From Streptomyces chumphonensis (GTDB taxonomy: Bacteria > Actinomycetota > Actinomycetes > Streptomycetales > Streptomycetaceae), in contig NZ_JACXYU010000015.1 in assembly GCF_014779715.1 (NCBI RefSeq), forward strand, positions 62,001 to 126,000: 64,000 bases of DNA, read 5' to 3'. Both the position numbers and the translations under genes were made by a program. Shown piece by piece: positions 42,900-54,127 of this stretch. The notes under the pieces are model-generated. The model saw only the letters and a list, made by a program, of their open reading frames with translations, was not told where the DNA came from and ran no database searches. Numbering within the stretch: position 1 is the first letter of the stretch; each line of letters opens with the position of its first letter.

Positions 42900-45287
42900 T
42901 CACAGGGCCTCCTCCGCCCAGATGACCTTCCCGCGCGGCCCGTACCGCGTCCCCCACAACTCGGCGAGCTGGGCGACCATGAAGAGCCCGCGCCCGCCCT
43001 CGTCCGTGTCGAGGGCCCGCCGCACGTGGGGGGCGGTGCTGCTGCCGTCCCACACCTCGCAGACGAGGGTCCGCCCCCAGATCAGCTGCAGGCGCAGCGG
43101 CGGGGAGCCGTAGCGGACGGCGTTGGTCACCAGCTCGCTGACCAGCAGTTCCGTGGTCGGAACGAGCTCCTCCATCGACCACGCGGTCAGCTGCGCGGCC
43201 GTCAGCTCGCGGGCACGACCCACCGAACGCGGATCGACGGGCAGCTCCCAGGCGGCGTGCCGGTCCTCGGGCAGCGGGTGCGCACGCACCGAGAGCAGCG
43301 CCAGGTCCGTGCCGAGCTCCGACGGCCCGAGGCGGGCCAGCACGCCGTCGCACAGGGCGTCGAGTGGGAGCTCCGGGCCGTCACCGCCGTCGCCGCCGAC
43401 CTCCGGTGACGGCCCGTGCCCGTGCCCGTGCCCGTCGAGGCAGGCACCGACCGCGTCGACCCACACGTCCGGAGCCGTCCGCTCCGGGGCCGGGCCGGTG
43501 TGCAGCAGCAGGACGTCGCCCTCGTCCAGGGGCAGCGTCCGGCTCTCGAACAGCGGCGCCCCGGTTCCGAGAGCCGGCGCCGACGGCACGTCGACCCGTC
43601 CGGGCGCCCCGCCGTGCGGCACCAGCACGGGCGCCGGGTGCCCGGCGGTGGCCAGCGTGCAGCTCCTGGCCACCGGGTCGATCACCGCGTACACGCAGGT
43701 CGTCCCCGTCGCGCTGCTGGCCCCCTCGGCCAGCTCCTCCTGCTGCCGCCGCACCTGGTCGTCCAGCTGCGAGAGCAGCTCGTCCGGCGGCAGGTCGAGG
43801 TCCGCGAGGGTCCGCACGGCCGTACGGACCCGGCCCATGGTGACGGCCGAGGCCAGCCCCGTGCCGGGCGCGCTGCCCACCACCAGGCCGATGCGGGCGC
43901 TGGAGAGCCGCAGCACGTCGAACCACGCGCCGCCCGGCATCGGCTGCCCCGACGACGGCAGGTAGCGCGAGGCCGACTCCAGCGTCATCACGTCCGGGAA
44001 GCGCTGGGGGAGCAGGCTCCGCTGCAACGCCAGCGCCGTGGCCCGCTCCTGCGAGTACCGCACCGCGTTGTCCACACTGGCCCCCGCCCGCGCCGCCAGC
44101 TCCTCCGCCAGCAGGACGTCGTCCGGCTCGAAGAGCGGCGACCAGCGCGACCGGGCGAAGCCCACGACGCCCAGCGACTCGCCCCGGGCCCGCATCGGCA
44201 CCAGCAGCCACGAGTGCGGCCCGCCCTCCCCCGCGGCACGGCCCGTCGAGGCCAGCTCGGCGGCCAGTCGCTCACCCGTCAGGAGCAGCGGCCCACCGTC
44301 ACGCAGGACCCCCAGCGCCAGCGGGAGCGGCGGGAGCGGCAGCGACGTGCCGGGCGCCCCGGCGCTTCCGGCGGCAGCCCGACGGGTGAGCCGGGCCTCC
44401 TCCGTCCCGTCCCCGGGGTCCAGCAGATCGACGCACGCCAGGTCGGCGAAGCCCGGCACGACGGCCTCGGCGATCTCCCGCGCGGTCCGCGTGACGTCCA
44501 GGGTCGTGCCCATCTTCCCGCTGGCCTCGTTCACCAGCGCGAGGCGCTCGCGGGCATGGACGCGGTCCGTGGTGTCCAGCACCAGGTGGAGCAGCGCGAT
44601 CACCGCGCCCGAGACGTCGCGCAGCGGTGCGATCGTCTCCGAGTAGACGACCTCCCGGTCGTGCTCGCCCGGCAGCCGTCCCCGGATCTCCCCCGCGATC
44701 TGCGGCTCCCCGGTCTCCAGCACGCGCCGCTGACGCTCCTCGAAGGCGTCGTAGTCCAGGTGGCCCCCCGGAGCCGCCTCCCGCATGGTGAGCCCGACCA
44801 CCCGGGACGCCGAACCGTGCGGACGGATCTGCGAGTGGTTCTGGGCGAGGAAGCGGAGCCGGTCGTCGAACACGTCGATGATGAACGGCGACCTGGCGAA
44901 CAGGCCGCGGAGCACGGCGTCGCGGAAGTAGCGACGGCGCACCAGCTCCGGATCCTCCAGCTCCACCAGCGACTGCCAGGCGTCCGCCCCGACCCGGATG
45001 CGGTGCGGTCGCAGCACCAGCTCCACGCGGGCCCCGTCCGCGCACCGGACGGGGACGGGCGCCGGGTCCGTCTCACCGTCCCCGCGCGCGAGCAGCCGCG
45101 CCGCCACGGCGTCGTCGACCAGGTCCCGGGCCCGCAGCGTCCGCAGCCGCGCCGCCGGGTACCCGAGCAGCGGGCCCACCGGCGGGCTCCACCCGGTGAC
45201 GACCCCCTCCTCGTCGAACACCAGGTACGCGTTCTCGCGCGGCTCCGCCGACTCCGGTGAGGAGAGGAACGAGCTGTCACCATCCAT
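42900..45287 (-). CDS. PAS-GAF-SpoIIE phosphatase-HATPase protein
   Basis: 795 aa from the ATG at 45287 (GGAG 9 nt upstream). An N-terminal PAS-like domain (about 20-75), a second PAS/PAC (about 125-245, ending DTTDRVHARERL), a GAF domain (about 246-409), then a SpoIIE/PP2C phosphatase (about 420-650; LQRSLLPQRFPDV, PSSGQPMPGGAW, ATAGHPAPVLV, LLHTGP) and a C-terminal RsbW-like HATPase (ELLVSELVTNAVRYG; DTDEGGRGLFMVAQL). It joins anti-anti-sigma phosphatase and anti-sigma kinase folds, as many streptomycete regulators do. Partners unknown. Confidence 0.9.
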   Translation of the reverse strand: MDGDSSFLSSPESAEPRENAYLVFDEEGVVTGWSPPVGPLLGYPAARLRTLRARDLVDDAVAARLLARGDGETDPAPVPVRCADGARVELVLRPHRIRVGADAWQSLVELEDPELVRRRYFRDAVLRGLFARSPFIIDVFDDRLRFLAQNHSQIRPHGSASRVVGLTMREAAPGGHLDYDAFEERQRRVLETGEPQIAGEIRGRLPGEHDREVVYSETIAPLRDVSGAVIALLHLVLDTTDRVHARERLALVNEASGKMGTTLDVTRTAREIAEAVVPGFADLACVDLLDPGDGTEEARLTRRAAAGSAGAPGTSLPLPPLPLALGVLRDGGPLLLTGERLAAELASTGRAAGEGGPHSWLLVPMRARGESLGVVGFARSRWSPLFEPDDVLLAEELAARAGASVDNAVRYSQERATALALQRSLLPQRFPDVMTLESASRYLPSSGQPMPGGAWFDVLRLSSARIGLVVGSAPGTGLASAVTMGRVRTAVRTLADLDLPPDELLSQLDDQVRRQQEELAEGASSATGTTCVYAVIDPVARSCTLATAGHPAPVLVPHGGAPGRVDVPSAPALGTGAPLFESRTLPLDEGDVLLLHTGPAPERTAPDVWVDAVGACLDGHGHGHGPSPEVGGDGGDGPELPLDALCDGVLARLGPSELGTDLALLSVRAHPLPEDRHAAWELPVDPRSVGRARELTAAQLTAWSMEELVPTTELLVSELVTNAVRYGSPPLRLQLIWGRTLVCEVWDGSSTAPHVRRALDTDEGGRGLFMVAQLAELWGTRYGPRGKVIWAEEAL

Positions 45288-45770
45288 ACCACTGCGCTCC
45301 GGCGAGGCGGGTCCAGGCGCCTCCGCCCCCGAGGGTCCACGGGCACGGACGGCGGCCATCGCTTCCGTTCGAGGCTCCCACGGGCCCCGGAGCCCCGCCT
45401 CCCGGACCGCCCACCCGGGTGACCCCGGGCCCTCGCCCCCCAGGGCCCCGGTGGTCAGACGTGGGCGGTGCCGTCCGCTCACCGTCCCGGCCGGGGGCCG
45501 GGATCGCCTCCAGCGCCGCCAGGTCGGCCGCCTCGTCGCGGCGCAGCCGCCCCCGGCCGTCCGCCGCCGGGTCTGCCGGACGGACGACGACCAGCCGCAG
45601 CCCGTGCGCGCGTCGCACAGGGCGCGCTGCGCGCCCCGGTGGACATCGCACCGGGCCGATCTCGGAACTCCCGCGCGGACAGGGGGAGATGAGTTCGGCA
45701 GCGACGGCCCGGCGCCCACGACAAAGCCCCCCGGCACCGCGTTCCCGCAGCTCGGAGGGCTTCGACCGAG
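45288..45770. other. 483-bp gap between phosphatase gene and tRNA-Ala
   Basis: No convincing gene. A minus-strand open frame reads LRLVVVRPADP and RRDEAADLAALEAI around 45500-45620, which looks a little protein-like but has no clear ribosome site or start and runs on into the phosphatase start. A 10-bp imperfect hairpin near 45724-45762 could terminate tRNA-Ala. Promoter of the phosphatase gene should also be here. Confidence 0.4.
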
Positions 45771-45843
45771 TGGAGCCTAGGGGAGTCGAACCCCTGACAT
45801 CTGCCATGCAAAGACAGCGCTCTACCAACTGAGCTAAGGCCCC
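45771..45843 (-). tRNA. tRNA-Ala (anticodon TGC)
   Basis: 73 nt. Acceptor GGGGCCT pairs with AGGCTCC (one G-T), discriminator A. D-arm AGCTCAGTTGGTAGAGC, anticodon loop TTTGCAT giving TGC, T-arm GGGGTTCGACTCCCC. No encoded CCA. Confidence 0.97.
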
Positions 45844-45971
45844 GTCGGCCACCAGAGTACCCGCTCCGGCCGTCCGATTCCGACCGGGTATCGCCCCGGA
45901 GGGCACGGCTCCGTAGGATGCACCGCAAGTTCGCTGGCGCGAAGCGGACAGGGGAGACACAGGGGAGACTC

Positions 45972-46520
45972 ATGGAAGCAGCACAGCAGGACCCCACGGC
46001 CAAGGCCCGGGAGCTGCAGAGCGCTTGGTACGGCGAGCCGCTGGGCACGCTGTTCCGACGGCTGATCGACGACCTGGGCCTCAACCAGGCGCGGCTGGCC
46101 ACCGTGCTCGGCCTGTCGGCCCCGATGCTCTCGCAGCTCATGAGCGGACAGCGGGCCAAGATCGGCAACCCGGCCGTCGTCCAGCGCGTCCAGGCGCTGC
46201 AGGAACTGGCGGGGGAGGTGGCGAGCGGGCAGGTCAGCGCCGCCGACGCCACCCGCCGCATGGAGGAGGTCCGCCGCTCCGCCGGGCAGAGCGTGCTGGG
46301 CGGCGCGGCCGGCACCACCACGTCGGGTCAGCAGAACACCGTCAAACGCGCCGTCCGCGAGATCCAGTCCCTGCTGCGGGCCATCTCCGACGCCCAGGAG
46401 ATCCTGGAGGCCTCCCAGACCCTCGCAGGAACCCACCCCGAGCTGGCAGAGTTCCTCAAGGTGTACGGGGCGGGCAAGACCTCGGACGCGGTCAGGCACT
46501 ACGAGGCCCACCAGGGCTGA
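45972..46520 (+). CDS. XRE-like HTH DNA-binding protein
   Basis: 182 aa from the ATG at 45972 (GGGGAGA upstream). HTH near residues 36-66: GLNQARLATVLGLSAPMLSQLMSGQRAKIGNP (shown here only as the two helices QARLATVLGLS and PMLSQLMSGQ). The remaining half is helical, with QALQELAGEVASGQVSAAD and a C-terminal four-helix segment (REIQSLLRAISDAQEILEAS). It is 30 nt upstream of a kinase gene in the same direction; it may be a phosphorylated regulator. Confidence 0.85.
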   Translation: MEAAQQDPTAKARELQSAWYGEPLGTLFRRLIDDLGLNQARLATVLGLSAPMLSQLMSGQRAKIGNPAVVQRVQALQELAGEVASGQVSAADATRRMEEVRRSAGQSVLGGAAGTTTSGQQNTVKRAVREIQSLLRAISDAQEILEASQTLAGTHPELAEFLKVYGAGKTSDAVRHYEAHQG

Positions 46521-46550
46521 GCGCGGGAGTCGAGAGGGCGGCACGGCACG

Positions 46551-47795
46551 ATGGGCGAGGTCTTCGCTGGCCGGTACGAACTGGTGGACCCGATCGGCCG
46601 GGGCGGTGCCGGCGCCGTCTGGCGGGCGTGGGACCACCGCCGGAAGCGGTACGTGGCGGCGAAGGTCCTCCAGCAGAGCGACGCCCACGCCCTGTTGCGC
46701 TTCGTGCGGGAACAGGCCCTGCGCATCGACCACCCGCACGTCCTCGCCCCCACGAGCTGGGCCGCCGACGACGACCAGGTCATGTTCGCCATGGACCTCG
46801 TGCGCGGCGGCTCCCTCGCCCATCTCATCGGCGACTACGGCGCGTTGCCGCCCCGCCTGGTGTGCGGCCTGCTGGACCAGCTGCTCGCCGGCCTCACCGC
46901 CGTGCACGCCGAGGACGTCGTCCACCGCGACATCAAACCCGCCAACATCCTCCTCGACGCCACCGGCACCGGCCGCCCCCACCTGCGGCTGTCCGACTTC
47001 GGCATCGCCATGCGCAAAGGCGAGCCCCGGCTCACCGACACCGCCTACGTCGTCGGCACCCCCGGCTACTTCGCCCCCGAGCAGATGCTGGGCGCCGAGC
47101 CGGACTTCCCCGCCGACCTCTACGCCGTCGGCCTCGTCGGCCTCTACCTGCTGACCGGCCGCAAGCCGGACTCCCAGGCCCTGCTCACGGCCTACGAGCA
47201 CGGGGTGCCCGACGCCCCCGACCCAGTGCCCGAGCCGCTGTGGCAGGTCCTCGGCGGGCTCCTCCAGCCCGACCCGCACGCCCGCTTCCGCACCGCCACC
47301 GGAGCCCGCAAGGCCCTCGCCGGAGCGCTGGAGCTGCTGGACGCGGGGGTCACCCTGCCGCTGGGCAGGACCATCGACACCGTGGAGGTCCTCGACCAGA
47401 TCGGCCCCCTGCCGCAGGGCTACGGCCCCGACGGCCCCCGCACCCCCGCCTCGCCCGGTGCCGCGCACGAGCCCGCGGCACCGCCCCTCCCGTCGGCCGA
47501 AGCGTCGACGACCGGCAGCTTCCACCTGGCCCCGCCCACACCCGTCCGGCCCCCGGCCCCGCACCCGGAGCCGAGGCCGTCCGCCCCCGTCACCGGCACC
47601 CCCAGCCCGACGCCGCTGCTCCCCGCCGCCGCCTTCCCGGCACCCGGGGCCCACCCGGCGGAGCCCTTCGGTCCGGCCGGGGGGAGCGCGACCCCCGCGC
47701 GGCGCGGGGGACCCCCCGTCGTGGTGGCGGTCCCGGTGCTGGCCCTCGCGCTGCTGTGCTTCGCCGTGGGCGTCTGGGCGCTGACGCAGTCCTGA
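46551..47795 (+). CDS. Membrane-anchored Ser/Thr protein kinase
   Basis: 414 aa. Kinase motifs: GRGGAGAVWRAWD, VAAKVLQQ, HRDIKPANILLD, SDFGIA, VGTPGYFAPEQM. A Pro-rich linker (about 290-385) leads to a C-terminal transmembrane helix (VVVAVPVLALALLCFAVGVWAL) with only a few residues outside, so it has no extracellular sensor; signals must come from inside or from the membrane. Operonic with the HTH gene upstream. Confidence 0.9.
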   Translation: MGEVFAGRYELVDPIGRGGAGAVWRAWDHRRKRYVAAKVLQQSDAHALLRFVREQALRIDHPHVLAPTSWAADDDQVMFAMDLVRGGSLAHLIGDYGALPPRLVCGLLDQLLAGLTAVHAEDVVHRDIKPANILLDATGTGRPHLRLSDFGIAMRKGEPRLTDTAYVVGTPGYFAPEQMLGAEPDFPADLYAVGLVGLYLLTGRKPDSQALLTAYEHGVPDAPDPVPEPLWQVLGGLLQPDPHARFRTATGARKALAGALELLDAGVTLPLGRTIDTVEVLDQIGPLPQGYGPDGPRTPASPGAAHEPAAPPLPSAEASTTGSFHLAPPTPVRPPAPHPEPRPSAPVTGTPSPTPLLPAAAFPAPGAHPAEPFGPAGGSATPARRGGPPVVVAVPVLALALLCFAVGVWALTQS

Positions 47796-47832
47796 GGGCC
47801 TGAGGGCCCGGGCCCGGTGCCGGACGTCCCGC

Positions 47833-49224
47833 TCAGCGCGTGCCGGGCGGACCGTAACCCTGCGGCGGGTAGCCGTAGCCCTGCCCGGCGCCCACCGGCG
47901 GCGCGCCGGGCGCGACCGGCCGCCGTCGGCCGACCAGCCACCACGCGCCGAGGCCGAGGAGCAGCGCGGTGCCGGTGCCGAAGGCCCCGTAGGCCAGCAG
48001 CCGCAGCCCGCCGTCCCGCCGGGCCACCGCCTCGGCCGCCGTCAGGCCCTGCTCGGCCGCCTCCCGGTCCTCGTCCGTGACCCCGAAACCGGCCGGCAAC
48101 GCGTCGCTCACGTACGCGGGCGCCTCCCGCGCCGCACCGTCGACGGTCACCCGCAGCGTGACGTCGGCACCGTCGGGGAAGTGGGCGGCCATGTCCCGGT
48201 GGAAGGTCACCTGGAGGTAGTGCCAGCCCGCGATGCTGCGGCCCCGGCCCTCGTCGGCGAAGCGGTTGCCGTAGTCGACCGCGCCGCCGGCCAGGCTCAT
48301 CGCGGCCTGCTCACCCGAGTACGTCTCGAAGTCGCTGTCGGACAGGGCCGCGCGCGCCGGGTTGTACAACCGGAGCGAGAAGGCGTCCGACACGAACCCG
48401 GCCGCGCCGTCCCCGTCCACCGCCGCGTTCGGCACCTCCAGCCGGGCGAAGAGCTGCTGCCCCCAGTCCACCGGCACCCGGTAGAAGCGCGACTCACCCG
48501 CCCTGACCCCGTCCCGCCACACACCGTCGGCCACCGCACCGGCGTCGTTGAAGCCGGTGCCGCCCCTGGCCTGCCGGGCCGTTCCGGACGGGGGCGTGGG
48601 CGCCTTCGGCTCCTCACCCCCCGAGACACCCGGCGGACCGGGCACGGCACCCTCCAGCCCCGGCTCGACGTGGTAGCCGATCTCGATGGGCCACCGCGCC
48701 TGGTCGGACTCCTCCGGGCTCTCCCGCACCACCTGGAACAGATAGGGGCCCGCCTCCTGGCACACCTCGATGCCACCGCCGACACGGCGTGCCGCGTAGC
48801 CGCTGACGGGGTACGCGGAGGTGGTGCCGAACGTCGCCGACCCCGCGGTGTCGCACGCGTCGCCCTCGACGGTCAGCAGCCGCATGGACAGCTTCTCGCC
48901 GAACGACCGGACCTCCGCACCGGGCCTCGGCGCCGCCGTGGCCGACAGGTAGACCGTCGAGGTGTCGTCCAGCGTGACGCTGTAGAACCTCTCCTCGCCC
49001 GGCCCGATGCTGTCCGTGGAGAGTCCCGGCCGCAGTTCGGGCCCACCGGAACTGCTGGCCGTGCCCTCCACGGGCGTGGCGTCCTCCGCCACGGCGTACG
49101 TGGGCGGCGCCTCCCCGGCGTCCTCGGCCTGCCCGACCGCCACCGCCGGGCCCGACAGCACCGCCGAGGCGCACAGTCCCGCCAGGGCGGCGGCCCCCGC
49201 GCCCGTCACGCGCCGCTTCCCCAT
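47833..49224 (-). CDS. Secreted protein with C-terminal membrane anchor
   Basis: 463 aa. Signal peptide (MGKRRVTGAGAAALAGLC, cut near residue 29). The exported body holds two similar halves (GPGEERFYSVTLDD near 70-83 and AGESRFYRVPVDWGQQL near 245-260), suggesting an internal duplication of a beta-rich ligand-binding domain. A transmembrane helix (AYGAFGTGTALLLGLGAWWLV) and a Gly/Tyr/Pro tail (GQGYGYPPQGYGPPG) close it. Not recognised. Confidence 0.65.
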   Translation of the reverse strand: MGKRRVTGAGAAALAGLCASAVLSGPAVAVGQAEDAGEAPPTYAVAEDATPVEGTASSSGGPELRPGLSTDSIGPGEERFYSVTLDDTSTVYLSATAAPRPGAEVRSFGEKLSMRLLTVEGDACDTAGSATFGTTSAYPVSGYAARRVGGGIEVCQEAGPYLFQVVRESPEESDQARWPIEIGYHVEPGLEGAVPGPPGVSGGEEPKAPTPPSGTARQARGGTGFNDAGAVADGVWRDGVRAGESRFYRVPVDWGQQLFARLEVPNAAVDGDGAAGFVSDAFSLRLYNPARAALSDSDFETYSGEQAAMSLAGGAVDYGNRFADEGRGRSIAGWHYLQVTFHRDMAAHFPDGADVTLRVTVDGAAREAPAYVSDALPAGFGVTDEDREAAEQGLTAAEAVARRDGGLRLLAYGAFGTGTALLLGLGAWWLVGRRRPVAPGAPPVGAGQGYGYPPQGYGPPGTR

Positions 49225-49439
49225 GCGCCGCCCCTCCCCATATCGTCGCTCCTGCTAACCGGCCAACCATCACGAGCGCCGTCCGGGCGCCCACCTCACC
49301 GCGCGGCCGGGCACCGAACCGCAAAACTGACGAACCATCACCTCGGCGACGGGACCCGGAGGCCCCCACACCCGACGCTAGGGTTTGCCGTTGCACAGTT
49401 CAAGGCGCCTGCCGTCACGGTGGGGCAACAGCGACGGCA

Positions 49440-49466
49440 AAAGCCCCGGCCGGGGGCCGGGGCTTT
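49440..49466. terminator. Terminator downstream of DLW-39 gene
   Basis: A perfect 12-bp stem (AAAGCCCCGGCC at 49440-49451, complement at 49455-49466) and a GGG loop. On the minus strand it is followed by TTTT, so it is a good intrinsic terminator for the DLW-39 gene, 32 nt after its stop. Confidence 0.8.
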
Positions 49467-49497
49467 CAACCGAACACTGACCGGACTGCGGAGCGGC

Positions 49498-49632
49498 TCA
49501 CACACCCGTGCCCGCGGGCACGGAGTCGGTGGCCTCCGTCCACAGGTCCTGCTCGGCACGGTCCGCCTGAATCTGGCGGTACACGAGGAGTCCGCCGATG
49601 GCGGCAAGCGCGAACAGGAGAAGCTTCTTCAC
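49498..49632 (-). CDS. DLW-39 family protein
   Basis: 44 aa from a GTG with GAGGT upstream. One N-terminal helix (KKLLLFALAAIGGLLVYR), then QIQADRAEQDLWTEATD, the DLW-containing motif that names the family, and a short end. It is conserved at this place in actinobacteria. Function unknown. Confidence 0.9.
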   Translation of the reverse strand: MKKLLLFALAAIGGLLVYRQIQADRAEQDLWTEATDSVPAGTGV

Positions 49633-49905
49633 GGCGTTACCTCGTCCTTCAACGACGTCAGACCCTACTGGCGCCCGATGATACAACCCCCCGGTAGAAA
49701 CGCCCTCGTGCACCGACGCCGCACTCTCCTCCCCGCCACGCCACGGTCGAGCCGAGCCCGGCCCGCCGTGGTGTCGCGGTCGAGCGGGCTCCGCCCACAC
49801 ACCGTCGCGTGACGACTCCCTCTCGCTGCGCAACCATCGAGACCTCCTCCGGTGTCTTCATTCCGCCACCCCACGTGTCCCACTGCCGCCGAAAGGTCAC
49901 CTCGC

Positions 49906-50559
49906 ATGCACCATCGCATCCGTGCCACCGCCGTCGCGGTGCTCACCGCTACGCTCATCACCGCCGTCGGCTGCACCGAGGACGCCACGAACGACGACAC
50001 GTCGTCCGGCTCGACCCGGGACACACCGGAAAACGGGGAGCCCGCCCCGGACGAGCCCTCCACCGGCACCCCCGAGACCGCCGCACTGCCCGACCTCACC
50101 GGCAAGGGGCTCCAGGCGGCCCAGGACGCCGCACAGGAAGCGGGCTTCTCCGACCTCACCTCGCACGACTCGGCCGGGCGGGACCGGATGCAGGCGTTCG
50201 ACCGCAACTGGAAGGTGTGCTTCCAGACCCCGGCCGCCGGCGAGCACCCCGTGGACGTCGAGGTGGACTTCGGCACGGTGAAACTGGAGGAGGACTGCCC
50301 CGCGCAGGACGTCACCGGCACGGGACCCGACGCGGCGGAGGGGACGATGCCGGACGTGGTCGGGGAGTCCGCCAACGTCGCCCGCGACGCCCTGCCCGAC
50401 AACACGTCCATCACCGTGAACGACGCGTCCGGTGAGAAGCGGATGGTCCTGGTGGGCTCGAACTGGCAGGTCTGCTCCCAGGAGCCGGCCGGCGGGGCGC
50501 CCTTCGACGGCGAGCCGGTGACCTTGAACGTCGTCAAGTTCGAGGAGTCCTGCCCCTGA
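49906..50559 (+). CDS. Lipoprotein with two PASTA-like repeats
   Basis: 217 aa. Signal peptide with lipobox ITAVGC (Cys lipidated), an acidic Thr/Pro-rich linker, then two related repeats: LPDLTGKGLQAAQDAAQEAGF...NWKVCFQTP and MPDVVGESANVARDALPDN...NWQVCSQEPAGG. Each ends with a second Cys (EEDCP, EESCP), likely a disulfide. The helix-turn-strand plan is PASTA-like. Without a kinase it may bind wall material at the membrane surface. Divergent from DLW-39. Confidence 0.75.
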   Translation: MHHRIRATAVAVLTATLITAVGCTEDATNDDTSSGSTRDTPENGEPAPDEPSTGTPETAALPDLTGKGLQAAQDAAQEAGFSDLTSHDSAGRDRMQAFDRNWKVCFQTPAAGEHPVDVEVDFGTVKLEEDCPAQDVTGTGPDAAEGTMPDVVGESANVARDALPDNTSITVNDASGEKRMVLVGSNWQVCSQEPAGGAPFDGEPVTLNVVKFEESCP

Positions 50560-50563
50560 CGCA

Positions 50564-50596
50564 GAACGCCCCGGACCGTGTCGGTCCGGGGCGTTC
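50564..50596. terminator. Terminator after the lipoprotein gene
   Basis: A perfect 14-bp stem (GAACGCCCCGGACC with its complement) and a GTGTC loop start 4 nt after the lipoprotein stop, just ahead of the convergent tRNA-Ile. Confidence 0.8.
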
Positions 50597-50603
50597 AAGG
50601 CGG

Positions 50604-50677
50604 TGGGGCTAACAGGACTTGAACCTGTGGCCTCTTCCTTATCAGGGAAGCGCTCTAACCGTCTGAGCTATAGCCCC
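50604..50677 (-). tRNA. tRNA-Ile (anticodon GAT)
   Basis: 74 nt. Acceptor GGGGCTA pairs with TAGCCCC, discriminator A; D-arm AGCTCAGACGGTTAGAGC; anticodon loop CTGATAA giving GAT; T-arm CAGGTTCAAGTCCTG. The next bases are CC but not a full CCA. Confidence 0.97.
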
Positions 50678-50770
50678 GCGCTGCACGGAAAGATTAGCGC
50701 ATTCCCGCCCCGGCCCAAAATCGGTTCCGCGGCCCGGCCGGCTGAGCCGACCGGGCCCGGCCACCTGCGC

Positions 50771-51397
50771 TTACTCGTCCTCCGCGAGGGTCAGCTCCAC
50801 ACCGCCGACGAATCCGGCCGACAGGTTGTAGACGAAGGCCCCCAGCGTCGCCAGAGCCGTCGCCAGCACCACGTCGATGGCCGCGATGACGCCCGTGAAC
50901 AGCAGCACGCGGGGCAGTGACAGCATCTCCTCCAGCTCGAACCCGGAGCCGTCGGGCGAGGCCGTCGCGTCGGCGATCGTCTTCCCCAGGGTGGAGAAGA
51001 CGCCCATCGCGTCCATGACCATCCACAGGACGGCCACCGCCACGATCGTGCAGATGCCGAGCGCGATGGACAACAGGAAGCTGACCTTCATCACCGACCA
51101 CGGGTCCGCCTTGGCCACCCGTAGCCGTGCCTTGCGCGTCCGGGGCACGGTGCGCGCCCCGGTCCGGGGGACCCGCACGGCGGACGGCGCCTCGGCGGCC
51201 GCGCGCGGGGCACCGGGCCCGTGGCCGGGCGCCGGGTAGGCGTGCGGCGGGTGGTGCGGCTGCGCCGCGCTCGTCAGCGTCCCGCCGCCGCTCGTGCCCT
51301 CGCCCGCGCCGACCGGGTGACGTCCGTGACCACCGGCGGGCCCGCGGCCGCCACCAGGGGACGCGCCCTGCTCCGCCCCGCCCGAGGTACCGCTCAC
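50771..51397 (-). CDS. DUF3566 domain membrane protein
   Basis: 208 aa from a GTG 3 nt after the gyrA stop region. The first 85 residues are Gly/Pro/Ala-rich and disordered. The DUF3566 domain (ARLRVAKADPWSVMKVSFLLSIALG, then VLWMVMDAMGVFSTLG and two further helices) spans the membrane. It is always beside gyrA in streptomycetes; function unknown. Read in the same direction as gyrB-gyrA, likely in their operon. Confidence 0.9.
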   Translation of the reverse strand: MSGTSGGAEQGASPGGGRGPAGGHGRHPVGAGEGTSGGGTLTSAAQPHHPPHAYPAPGHGPGAPRAAAEAPSAVRVPRTGARTVPRTRKARLRVAKADPWSVMKVSFLLSIALGICTIVAVAVLWMVMDAMGVFSTLGKTIADATASPDGSGFELEEMLSLPRVLLFTGVIAAIDVVLATALATLGAFVYNLSAGFVGGVELTLAEDE

Positions 51398-51400
51398 GCC

Positions 51401-54073
<2,673 letters not shown>

Positions 54074-54127
54074 TGGTGTTCAAAGTCCCTTTCTGGCGGC
54101 CATGGGTGCCTGCGGTGCCGGACCGAC

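Noticed and set aside
44068..44076. A perfect DnaA box (TTGTCCACA)
   Set aside because: It is isolated inside the SpoIIE-domain coding sequence and is likely chance; it is not clustered.
45771..50677. Integrated element at tRNA genes
   Set aside because: No integrase, no duplicated tRNA 3' ends and normal base composition around tRNA-Leu, tRNA-Ala and tRNA-Ile.
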